DNA of 64,000 bases from a virus: the IMG/VR virus record IMGVR_UViG_3300045740_000163, positions 22,391 to 86,390 of that record. One strand, written 5' to 3'. Positions 30,564 to 39,090 of this stretch are shown piece by piece (the stretch's first letter is position 1; every line of letters begins with the position of its first letter). Both the position numbers and the translations under genes were made by a program. The notes under the pieces are model-generated. The model saw only the letters and a list, made by a program, of their open reading frames with translations. It was not told where the DNA came from and made no database searches.

Positions 30564-31394
30564 ATGGTTTTTATCGCAGGCAAATTTTCGGCTGATGAAA
30601 TCCTCTGCCAGATTCCGCCGCACACGCTACGTATCGACCTTCAAAGCCGTTATTGGAAATCCGATTCTGATAGTGAAGCGGCGATCGTCGACAGCAACGG
30701 CAATGGGATTCCGATTTCGTTCGTGCTTCTTGGGTTCACGCCGTATTTCGGTAACCTCGGTATGCGCAACCACGAGGAATTTATTCGTATTGCTTACATC
30801 GGTGTCACTCCTAATCACCGTCTGCTTCCGCCTCGCTGTGTGTGCACTAGCATCATCAGTGGTAAGTCATCTCAAAGGAACTTCATCTCGTACTTCCAGA
30901 CGCTCTACAACAATCGTATTAACGTAGGCGAAGTAATCACCGAAACGAAGTTCGTTCAAAAATCCTTCAACGAGAGGGATCCGATGACTGGTGCAGATGG
31001 CGCCAAGATTAACTACAACGTCTTAGAGTTTCGGGATCGCCCAGCTCAAACGGATGAAGAGCAGAAGCTCATTGAAGATATCAGCGCGTGGCTTGAATCT
31101 GGTTCAGGAGATTTGGTGGCATCTGCTTTACGCAGTACTATCTCCGGCGCTCATTTGGTTGAGTTACCTCTGGGAGAAGACCACGCGGCCATTAAGGAAG
31201 CGTTTATTGAAGCTAACCCGAAAAGGTTAGAGGGCTCAGCTCCCGCCGGCTTAGCTGCACTTCCCGCAGGTGCTGGCGCTCCGGGAGCCAAAGCCGAACC
31301 TGCTGCTCCTCCTGAGCCCAAGAAAGCTACCAGCAAAAAGGAGCTGACAGAAGAACAAAAAGCTGCTTTACAGGCTGCTGGTCTGGATTTCTGA
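30564..31394 (+). CDS. Replication-associated hypothetical protein
   Basis: The 276-residue protein has a beta-rich N-terminal domain (to about 150), a helical part, and an Ala/Pro linker ending in AALQAAGLDF. The C-terminal LDF resembles the SLDFSL end of the SSB-like protein nine bases upstream, so both may bind the same partner by their tails. It is followed by a strong terminator. Family not recognised. Confidence 0.6.
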   Translation: MVFIAGKFSADEILCQIPPHTLRIDLQSRYWKSDSDSEAAIVDSNGNGIPISFVLLGFTPYFGNLGMRNHEEFIRIAYIGVTPNHRLLPPRCVCTSIISGKSSQRNFISYFQTLYNNRINVGEVITETKFVQKSFNERDPMTGADGAKINYNVLEFRDRPAQTDEEQKLIEDISAWLESGSGDLVASALRSTISGAHLVELPLGEDHAAIKEAFIEANPKRLEGSAPAGLAALPAGAGAPGAKAEPAAPPEPKKATSKKELTEEQKAALQAAGLDF

Positions 31395-31425
31395 GCTAAG
31401 CTCTTCCTGGATTGTTCACGCCAGA

Positions 31426-31449
31426 GGACGCCGCAAGCGTCCTTTTTTT
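31426..31449 (+). terminator. Intrinsic terminator
   Basis: GGACGC-CGCAA-GCGTCC followed by seven T ends the SSB operon. It is placed just before the convergent NblA-like gene. Confidence 0.9.
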
Positions 31450-31453
31450 GTGC

Positions 31454-31687
31454 CTACAGCTCCAGCAAGTCACCAAACGAAGGGAGATTGACACCATATG
31501 CAATACAGTACTTTATAATATTCTCAAGTAACTTAGCCCTTATTAAATAATTAGCATATACTACTTCAAGCACCTCCCTGGACTCTTCAGCACTAAGCTT
31601 ATCCATGCCATCGAGAAAAGCTCGGTGGGTGAATTTTTGCTCAAGCGTTAGGTGAGACTTAAGCTTATCCAGCAACTGTTCTGACAT
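31454..31687 (-). CDS. NblA-like phycobilisome degradation protein
   Basis: The 77-residue helical protein has LTLEQKFTHRAFLDGMDKLS then SAEESREVLEVVYANYLIRA, the spacing of NblA (LTLEQxF...F...MS.E.A.E.L..LY....R). NblA is a small dimeric adaptor that brings phycobilisome proteins to Clp protease for breakdown, and some cyanophages carry it. Here it is a lone minus-strand gene between plus-strand operons, a placement typical of acquired host-takeover genes. The C-terminal extension (IIKYCIAYGVNLPSFGDLLE) is longer than in host NblA of about 60 residues. Confidence 0.5.
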   Translation of the reverse strand: MSEQLLDKLKSHLTLEQKFTHRAFLDGMDKLSAEESREVLEVVYANYLIRAKLLENIIKYCIAYGVNLPSFGDLLEL

Positions 31688-32222
31688 GTCAAACTTCTAC
31701 CGTGTGCCTCGCTACATATTCGATCCTATCCGTGAATCGGGTTTGGTTGATGGAGTAATTCTCTTACCGTACGACCCCGAAGGGGCTCTTGAGAAACAAG
31801 TACGTAAAGCAAAAGTAGATGATGTAATAACAAACAACTGTGAAGAGAACCTAGTAGATCTTGACTGGTGGGCAAAACAAAAAGGTCAGATCGATTGGGT
31901 AGTGGCCATAACGCAAGGTATGAAAGACTACACTAAATGGATTACTGAGTGCGGGCTACAAGCAGCAAAAAAGGGTGTTTGTATTCTTGACCGCTTGACC
32001 TTTCTTGAGCCCACACGGGCACGAGAAGAATTTTTGCAAAACTCATCGCTAACAAACCTTAAGATCCTGTCCCCTAGGCCATCATTTCGTGCGGATGGTA
32101 CAAATTCAAAAGATCCTGTAACTTCTGCGTGGTTCTTGTTTCAAAAACCAGGCGCGGCGCAAGTTAACACCTGCATTGACTTCGAGGTATCGTGGCATCG
32201 CCCACAAAACCTAAAACTGTGA
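31686..32222 (+). CDS. Degenerate DNA methyltransferase-like protein
   Basis: The 178-residue protein follows the fold of phage N6/N4 DNA methyltransferases: GVILLPYDPEGALEKQV at the motif I position, DDVITNN, then GVCILDRLTFLEPTRAREEF, LSPRPSF and TSAWFLF. The catalytic NPPY motif should lie in IDWVVAITQGMKDY, where ITQG stands instead, and motif I lacks its Gly pattern. It is probably catalytically dead and may bind or mask DNA sites. Its ATG overlaps the start of the divergent NblA-like gene. Confidence 0.6.
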   Translation: MSNFYRVPRYIFDPIRESGLVDGVILLPYDPEGALEKQVRKAKVDDVITNNCEENLVDLDWWAKQKGQIDWVVAITQGMKDYTKWITECGLQAAKKGVCILDRLTFLEPTRAREEFLQNSSLTNLKILSPRPSFRADGTNSKDPVTSAWFLFQKPGAAQVNTCIDFEVSWHRPQNLKL

Positions 32223-32542
32223 GTAAGCGTCTCTTCAAGCAACTAGATCAACTTATTGAACTTCAGATCGAACAAAACCGTCAGCTCGATAAAATCACTG
32301 CATTACTCGTAGGGCAGCAGCTGCTGACTGAGTGTGTCGATTATCAAGGGAACGCTCGCTCACCTGAGGATTGCGCAGAAATAACAATTGAGAGTTTCTC
32401 GGCTGCTCTCTGTCTAATGTCTGAGCTGGACCAGCGGAATCGGGATTACCAGTATCAAAAGTCTGAGTTCTTCCTGTATGAAGAAAACGACGAAGATGAC
32501 GAAGATGAAGATGATGGTCCTGTAGTATCTAGTTCGTTCTAA
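32192..32542 (+). CDS. Small coiled-coil protein with acidic tail
   Basis: The 116-residue protein starts at GTG. Residues 10-45 form a Gln/Leu coiled coil (FKQLDQLIELQIEQNRQLDK) and the C-terminus is a run of Asp/Glu (ENDEDDEDEDDG). Acidic tails of this kind often contact basic DNA-binding partners. It overlaps the methyltransferase-like gene by 31 bases. Confidence 0.55.
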   Translation: MASPTKPKTVSKRLFKQLDQLIELQIEQNRQLDKITALLVGQQLLTECVDYQGNARSPEDCAEITIESFSAALCLMSELDQRNRDYQYQKSEFFLYEENDEDDEDEDDGPVVSSSF

Positions 32543-32568
32543 AATATTTAGGAATTGACACTAATTCT

Positions 32569-33348
32569 GTGTCCGATACACGAGTAACTATTAACGGTTT
32601 AAGGCATTATCTCTGTGCTGGTGTTCCTAAACCTCTACCGTCTGTAACGTCCGTACTCAGTGCGACGCAATCGGAGACAACACGTAAAAAACTTGCGCAT
32701 TGGAATCTAATGAATCCAGGCGCAGCAGATGCTGCCGCCACTAGAGGAACTTGGATTCACAACAGTGTAGAAGATTACCTACGTGGCTTAAGAGTCATCC
32801 CATCAGAACAGTACAAACCGTATTGGGATGGTGTGCCCGAACTTCTAGACGAGCTTCTCGAAGGAGGCCGCGTACTTTGGAGTGAGAAGCCGTTCAATCA
32901 ACCACGGTGGTCAAAGTACGTCGGCGACGATGGTGTGGGAAGGATACATTACTACAACGAACACACAGGTCACGGGTACGCAGGATGCTGTGACTTGATT
33001 TATATGAACTCAAATGCCGATATCGTTTTGGCTGACTTTAAAACCAGCAATGGACCTTACTCGGCTAGGTTCCCTAACAAAAACCAGAACATCGATGAAA
33101 GAACTAAAAAAGCTCTAATCTCTGGCGTGTTCAAAACTAAGAAGACTAGACTACAGCTCGCTGCCTATAAACTTGCAGCTGAAGCTTGTCTAGGAATTAA
33201 AATTGCTAAAACACAAATTATAGTTACGACAGCCATACCTGAGTTCAATACTCAGATATTTACATTCGGCTCTGAAGAGGTTGAAAAAGACTGTGAAAGT
33301 TGGCTCGAAGTTCTAAAAAGTTACTACGAACTCCATCCTCAGGCGTAG
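32569..33348 (+). CDS. PD-(D/E)XK nuclease of the RecB type
   Basis: The 259-residue protein has the RecB-type signature: RGTWIHNSVEDYL (His64), SEKPF (Glu106), CDLIY (Asp142), ADFKTS (Asp156, Lys158), and QLAAYKLA (196-203). Such phage nucleases degrade DNA ends for recombination or host DNA breakdown. It starts at GTG and a TTGACA sits just upstream, so a promoter here is possible. It precedes the primase-helicase. Confidence 0.8.
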   Translation: MSDTRVTINGLRHYLCAGVPKPLPSVTSVLSATQSETTRKKLAHWNLMNPGAADAAATRGTWIHNSVEDYLRGLRVIPSEQYKPYWDGVPELLDELLEGGRVLWSEKPFNQPRWSKYVGDDGVGRIHYYNEHTGHGYAGCCDLIYMNSNADIVLADFKTSNGPYSARFPNKNQNIDERTKKALISGVFKTKKTRLQLAAYKLAAEACLGIKIAKTQIIVTTAIPEFNTQIFTFGSEEVEKDCESWLEVLKSYYELHPQA

Positions 33349-33404
33349 AATCAAACCCACCAGACGGCTGTTCCTGAGAGGGTTCTTCAACTTTTCTTAG
33401 GGTT

Positions 33405-33434
33405 CACTCGCCCATTTTCGGGGCATACTAGAGG
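33405..33434 (+). promoter_or_regulatory. Candidate promoter of the primase-helicase gene
   Basis: TTCACT and TACTAG, 17 bases apart in the 102-base gap before 33451, form a moderate sigma70-like promoter. Position and spacing support it; the boxes are imperfect. Confidence 0.4.
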
Positions 33435-33450
33435 CGCTCAGCGACATCCC

Positions 33451-36222
33451 ATGAAGTTCATTTGCTCTGTAAACCTTGGGGTCGCGTCTCATCTCGACCC
33501 GATCCAGGGCAAAATCGCGAGCGGCGGTAACTTTGCTGCCTTTAACTCGGGCTGGGATGCTGTCGAATACGAAACAACAGAGCTAGCTGATGTTTTAGGA
33601 AAACAAGCTGGCTTATGTGCGTGGCACCTTCAGGATGGAAAAAGACAAAAGAACACAACAGGAGTAATTAAAGCTGGCCTAATTATTGTCGATATTGATA
33701 ACCAAGCGGATCACAAAGACGAACAGGGAAACAAAGTACAAAAGCAAGAACTAACAGTAGAGCAGGCGCTTGATTTAGATATATGTAAAAAGTATTTAAC
33801 GCTTGGCTATTACTCTCCATCTACCACGGAAAAGTGGCCTCGCTTTCGATTGGTATTTGGTTTAGAAACAACGGTCATCAATCCAAGTTTCTACCAATGG
33901 TTCTGTAAACAGATCTACGCACAGATACCAGGATCTGACGTCCGTGCGACAACAATCCCAAATCTCTTCTACGGACCGAGGGGACCGGAAGAAATCTTTG
34001 CGCAACCAGGGCGCTTTATCCCTACCGAGAAAATTAACGAAGCCATTCGGGCTTTTGCCTCCCTACCTGTCGATGAGACGGACGCTGGGGGAGACCCTTC
34101 GGAGTTTTTAAACCAGGTAACCATTCGTCAAAACGGAATGGACTTGGTTCGACTGGTATCGAACACCGTCCGTTCGGTGCTCAATGGCGACGAAGTCGGA
34201 GACCGCAGCTCCACAATGGCTGCAGTATTTAAAGAACTGCTGGGCTGGTCCAATTGGTGTCACAAGCATGGAGTGGCTCTAAACACGTCACCATTGACTG
34301 TGGCACGTGATGCGTTCTATAATATCTATGGTTACCCGCACGACATCGATGGAAAGTTTGACCGGATCCTGAATTCCATCAGGAATCCCGAGGAGCTGCA
34401 GCCTGCAGTGTCATTAGCTTCAGAGCTGGGAGAGCTCGGTACCTGGAAAAAGATCCGACGAATCAGCCGCTCTGTCTTTGACACCCACGCCTCGGCAGAG
34501 GTAAAGGAAGCTCTCGAACAAGCCAAGCGAGATGCAGCTGTAAACGCTGTGCTCGACATGTCTGAATTTGATCTCAGCTCTCCGGAGCCTGAAGTATCTA
34601 CATCAAAACCCAAATTAAAAGCAAAAACTAAAGAGATGGACGTTCCTTCCACACCGACTCAGCTTGTAAATCTTCAAGGCAGTGCAAAAAGCCGAGAGTT
34701 TTCGGAGAACGATGTTGCTGACATTATTGTCACTAACCAGGGTGACCAGTTTATTTACGATAGTTACTTAGATCAATTTTATCATTATGATGAAGACCAA
34801 GATATTTGGTATCACCAAGATGAACAACATATCAAGCGACGCATAGTCAAAGCTCTCGACTCATTTGTGACTGCTGGTGTGCTAGCTAAGTACAACGCAG
34901 CCATGATTAATAGTGTCTTTTCGATCCTCAAAGCCAAATTGCTGAAATCGGCAGACGGTGGTCGCCGCAGCATATGGACAAAGTCTCGTGGTTGTATTCC
35001 TTTTAAGAACGGTGTTCTCGATACAACGACTCTTGAGTTTGAACCAGGTCAACATAAAGAACTTTATCTACGTCACAAACTTCCATACGATTACGACGCT
35101 AAAGCTCAGTGCCCTGAGTTCATGCGGTGGATTACTTCTGCACTAGATAAAGGACAGGAGATACTGATTCAAGCTTTCGCTAGGGCTCTACTTACTGGTT
35201 ACACCGCAGGTGAGAGGTTCTTGCACCTTGTAGGTCCGGGTGGTACGGGCAAATCGACGATGCAGCAACTGATGGTAGCTCTCGCCGGTTTCCACGGAAC
35301 CCACACGTCGAGCTTGGAAGTCATAGAGACAAACAAATTTGAGAGCTACAACCTGATTGGCAAGAAACTTCTTCTGCTGACAGATGAATCGAACTACAAC
35401 CGTCGTATGGACGTGTTGAAAAAACTGACGTCTGCATCAGATACTCTGCGTGCTGAACGTAAGTATGGCAAGGAAATTATTAGTTTCAAACCAGAATGTT
35501 TAGTGTGTATCGCAAGTAACGAGCATATTACTTCAAATGACTCCAGCAGCGGTCTAGAGCGTCGTCGTCTGACGATTGTGATGGACAAAGTCGTTGAACC
35601 GAGCCTGCGCAAAGAACTGATCAGTGTTTTCGATGATCACATCGAAGGAGCTTTTGTGCCTGAGATGAGCGGCATCGTGACCTGGGCGCTCAGTATGGAC
35701 TATGCAACGATGAAAGATGTACTTGCCAATCCAACTAAGCACGTTCCTTCCCTAAACCGCACAAACATCGAAGCTCTTTTGTTCAATAATCAGTTTGTGG
35801 CGTGGCTCCACGACTGCTGCTTGTATGCACCTAACAGTGTCACGCCGGTAGGCCAAGGAGCACGAAAACCAAACACAGACGAAGCCGAAAAAGGAATGTA
35901 TGTAGCTAATGCTTACGGTGCTTTGTATCCTAGTTATGCAAACTTCTGTAAATCGTGTGGGTACAAACCTGCTGCGAAACATCGTTTCGTAGAACGTACC
36001 AAAGAAGCTATGGTAAACATCTTGAAATTACCGAATGTAAAAATAGTGTTGAATGATGGTATTGCCGGCATCAAAGGGCTGCGGATCAAAGCATATGACT
36101 TACAATCCGACCGTGCAGCAAAAGGTCCTGATCGCCTGCCTAGTCCGGTGGAATTCGCTCAGGACATGAACAGCAACCGTTGGGATTCAGCTTTCCAAAA
36201 ACATGATCCGGTTAAACCCTAA
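33451..36222 (+). CDS. D5-type primase-helicase
   Basis: The 923-residue protein joins an N-terminal archaeo-eukaryotic primase-like domain (IIVDIDN with Asp81 and Asp83; YYSPSTTEKWPRFRLVF at 120-136) to a C-terminal SF3 helicase of the D5/P4 type. Walker A is GPGGTGKST at about 594-602, Walker B LLLLTDESN at about 638-646, and motif C CIASNEH near 682. It would unwind the fork and prime synthesis for the polymerase. The region between (about 300-470) is helical and linker-like. Confidence 0.9.
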   Translation: MKFICSVNLGVASHLDPIQGKIASGGNFAAFNSGWDAVEYETTELADVLGKQAGLCAWHLQDGKRQKNTTGVIKAGLIIVDIDNQADHKDEQGNKVQKQELTVEQALDLDICKKYLTLGYYSPSTTEKWPRFRLVFGLETTVINPSFYQWFCKQIYAQIPGSDVRATTIPNLFYGPRGPEEIFAQPGRFIPTEKINEAIRAFASLPVDETDAGGDPSEFLNQVTIRQNGMDLVRLVSNTVRSVLNGDEVGDRSSTMAAVFKELLGWSNWCHKHGVALNTSPLTVARDAFYNIYGYPHDIDGKFDRILNSIRNPEELQPAVSLASELGELGTWKKIRRISRSVFDTHASAEVKEALEQAKRDAAVNAVLDMSEFDLSSPEPEVSTSKPKLKAKTKEMDVPSTPTQLVNLQGSAKSREFSENDVADIIVTNQGDQFIYDSYLDQFYHYDEDQDIWYHQDEQHIKRRIVKALDSFVTAGVLAKYNAAMINSVFSILKAKLLKSADGGRRSIWTKSRGCIPFKNGVLDTTTLEFEPGQHKELYLRHKLPYDYDAKAQCPEFMRWITSALDKGQEILIQAFARALLTGYTAGERFLHLVGPGGTGKSTMQQLMVALAGFHGTHTSSLEVIETNKFESYNLIGKKLLLLTDESNYNRRMDVLKKLTSASDTLRAERKYGKEIISFKPECLVCIASNEHITSNDSSSGLERRRLTIVMDKVVEPSLRKELISVFDDHIEGAFVPEMSGIVTWALSMDYATMKDVLANPTKHVPSLNRTNIEALLFNNQFVAWLHDCCLYAPNSVTPVGQGARKPNTDEAEKGMYVANAYGALYPSYANFCKSCGYKPAAKHRFVERTKEAMVNILKLPNVKIVLNDGIAGIKGLRIKAYDLQSDRAAKGPDRLPSPVEFAQDMNSNRWDSAFQKHDPVKP

Positions 36223-36778
36223 TTTGACCCTGGCAGTGGTTGCTTCCGCTGCCGTAGGCGTCGCCACAGCGATCACGGCTCCTCAGTTTGTAGGGGCATC
36301 TCTAGCCTTCGCTGGCGGTCTGATAGGTGGTGCTGGTATTGGACGTGAGCGTGCTTTGCGTCAAAAGCAAAACGAAGAGGCAGCTACCCGCGTAACCTCC
36401 TGCTTCGCTGCTCTCTACGAAGCAAATAGAGGGATCATCGATCCGATGCAGCTCGGAGTTCTTGCAAATATTCCGGGAGAACGAGCTCACGCTTTCCTGA
36501 CCGGTTTAGCAGAGACAACAAACGGGCAGAAAATTACTGTTGCTCAGGGAGCAGGTGTCGTCTTTGCGTTTCCGCATTCGCAATCGGCCTTAGACGAATT
36601 AACTGTCAATGCTCGCAATTGGGCTGAAGCGCAAACTCAGCAATTGAGCGCTGAGTTAGATCAACACAAACAAGCTCTTCAGTATCTTCAACTACAGCAA
36701 GCTGCTGCTGCAATGCCTAAAACACCTGCTCCTCGCATGGAGCCAAGTCCTTGGGAGAACGTCGCTCCGCCCGCTTAG
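36203..36778 (+). CDS. Membrane-anchored protein with coiled coil
   Basis: The 191-residue protein has hydrophobic small-residue helices at about 9-50 (TLAVVASAAVGVATAITAP, ASLAFAGGLIGGAGIG), a helical domain, a Gln-rich coiled coil (AEAQTQQLSAELDQHKQALQ), and a Pro-rich end. It overlaps the primase-helicase gene by 20 bases. A glycine-zipper-like membrane segment suggests membrane anchoring of something cytoplasmic, possibly replication; function unknown. Confidence 0.6.
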   Translation: MIRLNPNLTLAVVASAAVGVATAITAPQFVGASLAFAGGLIGGAGIGRERALRQKQNEEAATRVTSCFAALYEANRGIIDPMQLGVLANIPGERAHAFLTGLAETTNGQKITVAQGAGVVFAFPHSQSALDELTVNARNWAEAQTQQLSAELDQHKQALQYLQLQQAAAAMPKTPAPRMEPSPWENVAPPA

Positions 36779-36797
36779 TCATTACCACTAATCACCC

Positions 36798-37160
36798 ATG
36801 ACACAGCAACACCCCATCACCCCACCACCGGAGCTGGTGCAGCAGTGGGACTGCGAATGGAGGGAGCAGCAAAACGCCCCAGTTATCGGCTGGTCGGCCA
36901 ATCTTCTTGCCTATGTCGCTGCTCGCGCCGCACAATGGGGCGCCGACCAGGAACTGGAGGCGTGTTGTGAGTGGCTTCACTGGCAAAACCTGGCCACACA
37001 TCCCGAACTGATCCCTTCGCTCCGCGCCGCCCGCCGCCCCAAGGCACCGAGCTTGAAGGAACAGGCGCTTGAGATGCTTGAGAACGCTTGGGAAGGTGGG
37101 CACGTCAACAACAACGCCGCCCAAACCATCCGCCGCGCCCTGGAGGCTCTCAATGACTGA
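36798..37160 (+). CDS. Picocyanobacteria-type small protein (PPPELVQQW family)
   Basis: The 120-residue protein starts MTQQHPITPPPELVQQWDCE, then YVAARAAQWGADQELEACCE. It is related to the gene at 37635 (SPPAKIIRQWEAEW; YIAAKAATWGA). From memory such proteins occur in small-gene clusters of Synechococcus and Cyanobium. The DNA is clearly more GC-rich than the replication genes before it. Function unknown. Confidence 0.6.
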   Translation: MTQQHPITPPPELVQQWDCEWREQQNAPVIGWSANLLAYVAARAAQWGADQELEACCEWLHWQNLATHPELIPSLRAARRPKAPSLKEQALEMLENAWEGGHVNNNAAQTIRRALEALND

Positions 37161-37638
37161 TTACAAAGCAACGTCCGATCAGTGGAATCAAGTTCAGCGA
37201 TGTGCCGATGTAGTTGGCAGCTCTGATTGCTCTGCAATTCTTGAACTCCGCGCCAGGATCGAGATACTAGAGGCTGCAGCTAACAAGCACATCGTCGAAA
37301 CCAATTCCAACATCGTGGCCTTGGCGAGCCGCGTCGAAGCGCTGGAGGCTGTCAAGCGCCCAGCATCAAAGGTCTACGAGATCAGCGAGCCGCTGAAGTT
37401 GACGCCTGAGCAGGCGCAACAGGTCAGGGATCTGCTCGCACCCAACTCCAAGCCAATTCCTAATTCCTCCCAAATTAGGAGTTCGCTGGTGGAGCGGGTG
37501 CAGGGCGCGATCCACGATGTGGAGTTCCCACACGGCGACGACGAAGCCCGCGCCGCGATCCGCGAGGTGGCGGCGTGGTTGGACGAAAACACCGGCGGTG
37601 ACGCCGCCTGGATGCTGACGCAGGAGGCCAAGCGATGA
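37153..37638 (+). CDS. Picocyanobacteria-type protein with coiled coil
   Basis: From the overlapping ATG at 37153 (MTDYKATSDQWNQVQRCADV) this is 161 residues: a helix with LRARIEILEAAANK, a linker, and a C-terminal RAAIREVAAWLDENTG. The RAAIREVAAWL ending is one I recall from picocyanobacterial genomes. It overlaps both neighbours by a few bases, as in a coupled array. Confidence 0.6.
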   Translation: MTDYKATSDQWNQVQRCADVVGSSDCSAILELRARIEILEAAANKHIVETNSNIVALASRVEALEAVKRPASKVYEISEPLKLTPEQAQQVRDLLAPNSKPIPNSSQIRSSLVERVQGAIHDVEFPHGDDEARAAIREVAAWLDENTGGDAAWMLTQEAKR

Positions 37639-37910
37639 CACGCCTACTTTCACCACCCGCCAAAATCATCCGCCAGTGGGAAGCCGAATGGGACACCAAC
37701 GGTGCCGCCCATTGCGACAGCGTTCTCTACATCGCCGCCAAAGCTGCAACCTGGGGCGCGAAGGCTGCCATTGAGTGCGCTCTCAGGGACACCGCTTCAT
37801 GCCACTGGCGCGTTGCTGATGGCCCTGAAGATGGAGTGCAACTGGTGCGTGCCAGTGATCTGGTGGCTTGGGCTGCTGCCATCGGCAAGCGTTATGAGGT
37901 TGAAGAATGA
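37635..37910 (+). CDS. Paralogue of the 36798 protein
   Basis: The 91-residue protein repeats the layout of the gene at 36798 in its first half (PPAKIIRQWEAEW and YIAAKAATWGAKAAIE) but has a different C-terminus. The pair indicates duplication within or before transfer of the block. Confidence 0.6.
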   Translation: MTRLLSPPAKIIRQWEAEWDTNGAAHCDSVLYIAAKAATWGAKAAIECALRDTASCHWRVADGPEDGVQLVRASDLVAWAAAIGKRYEVEE

Positions 37911-38140
37911 CTGACCTATCACCCGCCGCGCAGGCGGTGCTGGATGCCGTTGAAGACGACTGCATACACCCCACAGACTTGCACCATATTGCCGCCGCCG
38001 CCCTGCGAGCTGCTGCGGATCAGGTGGTGCCAGAAATGGTCAACGCTGTTGGCGACGAACACGACAACGCCCGCCGTGAGCAGTGGATTCGCATTCGGCG
38101 CAAATTCCTTGCCATCGCTGACGAACTAGAAAACCAATGA
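37907..38140 (+). CDS. Picocyanobacteria-type small protein (LSPAAQAVLDA), copy 1
   Basis: The 77-residue helical protein starts MTDLSPAAQAVLDAV and contains IAAAALRAAADQVVPE and FLAIADELENQ. The next gene is a diverged tandem copy. ATGA overlaps link it to both neighbours. Function unknown. Confidence 0.65.
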   Translation: MTDLSPAAQAVLDAVEDDCIHPTDLHHIAAAALRAAADQVVPEMVNAVGDEHDNARREQWIRIRRKFLAIADELENQ

Positions 38141-38373
38141 CTGAACTCTCACCCGCTGCGCAGGCGGTACTGGATGCTGCCAACGGCGCTCAATGTTATG
38201 GTCCTGACGACTGCCTCAATGAATCTCGCTGGATTGCTGCTGCCGCCCTGCGGGCCGCTGCAGATCAGGTGGTTCCAGCACTACGTCTTCCGTATGATTC
38301 TTGCTGTGATGTAAGTGCATCAGCAATACGAGCCGAACTTCTGGCCATTGCTATTGAACTTGAAACCCAGTAG
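38137..38373 (+). CDS. Picocyanobacteria-type small protein (LSPAAQAVLDA), copy 2
   Basis: The 78-residue protein repeats its neighbour: MTELSPAAQAVLDA, WIAAAALRAAADQVVP and ELLAIAIELETQ. Conservation is at the ends and the Ala-rich helix, with a variable middle that holds cysteines. It ends ten bases before the convergent thyX. Confidence 0.65.
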   Translation: MTELSPAAQAVLDAANGAQCYGPDDCLNESRWIAAAALRAAADQVVPALRLPYDSCCDVSASAIRAELLAIAIELETQ

Positions 38374-38382
38374 TCACCTTCA

Positions 38383-39081
38383 CTACTGCGGCAGGTAGCG
38401 AATAAAATCCCAACCTTTAAGAGAAGGATCTTCCGATTCTTTAACAGCTTTAACAACAGTTGGAAGCTCGCGGGCGAGACGATACCCAATCGAACGCGCA
38501 ATCTCACGATGCTCTTTTTGTGTGTCGTCCTTGCCTCTTAACCCAACATAATGAATAAAACTACGAACTGTGCCGCTCATGTGCATACGAGTCGGTGTAT
38601 ATAACGGAAGAATATTCCTTGCGCATTCACGAGCCACGCCTGCCTGAAGCATCTCGTCGTAAAGACCTTGAATCTGACTGTCGACAATCTCCAGCCTTTC
38701 CCAGAAAGATTCACACATGTAAGTCGGCAGACGGTCGACACTGCTCTGCCGATTCTTCTGAGCTTGAAAACGAAGCTCAAACTGATAAGGTTTTTCCTCT
38801 AGGTCGAGTGTTTCGCTAGGTGCGCAATACCTCTGCGACAGTTCCTGAAATACGAAACTCCGATGCCTAAGAATTTGAGGAGAAATAGCCCGTGTCGTTG
38901 ATATCTCAAAGCTCGCAGAAGCCTGCTCGAAGACACTCCAGTGTGCGTGCTTAATACAATAAGTTAGAAGCTTCTCGTACTCGTCACGATCAGGATCTTT
39001 TGTGGAGACCCTGGCATGTCTAGCAATTACTTTTTCCGCATCTGGTGTAATCCAATCTAACTGAGCTGTATGCAGTTGCAT
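38383..39081 (-). CDS. thyX: Flavin-dependent thymidylate synthase ThyX
   Basis: The 232-residue protein has the ThyX signature around ILRHRSFVFQELSQRY (about 70-85), an RHR-x7-S motif that binds FAD and dUMP, preceded by HWSVFEQASASFEI. It methylates dUMP to dTMP using methylene-tetrahydrofolate and FAD. With the dCTP deaminase-like protein at 18.5 kb it makes a phage route to dTTP. Its length is normal for the family. Confidence 0.95.
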   Translation of the reverse strand: MQLHTAQLDWITPDAEKVIARHARVSTKDPDRDEYEKLLTYCIKHAHWSVFEQASASFEISTTRAISPQILRHRSFVFQELSQRYCAPSETLDLEEKPYQFELRFQAQKNRQSSVDRLPTYMCESFWERLEIVDSQIQGLYDEMLQAGVARECARNILPLYTPTRMHMSGTVRSFIHYVGLRGKDDTQKEHREIARSIGYRLARELPTVVKAVKESEDPSLKGWDFIRYLPQ

Positions 39082-39090
39082 AAAATTAAA

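Noticed and set aside
31151-31336. Short minus-strand frame opposite the replication-associated gene at 30564
   Set aside because: It mirrors the Ala/Pro-rich linker coding and has no independent support.
32555-32587. TTGACA ... TACACG as a promoter for the RecB-type gene
   Set aside because: The -10 part lies within the coding start of the gene and is a poor match, so it is mentioned only as a possibility.
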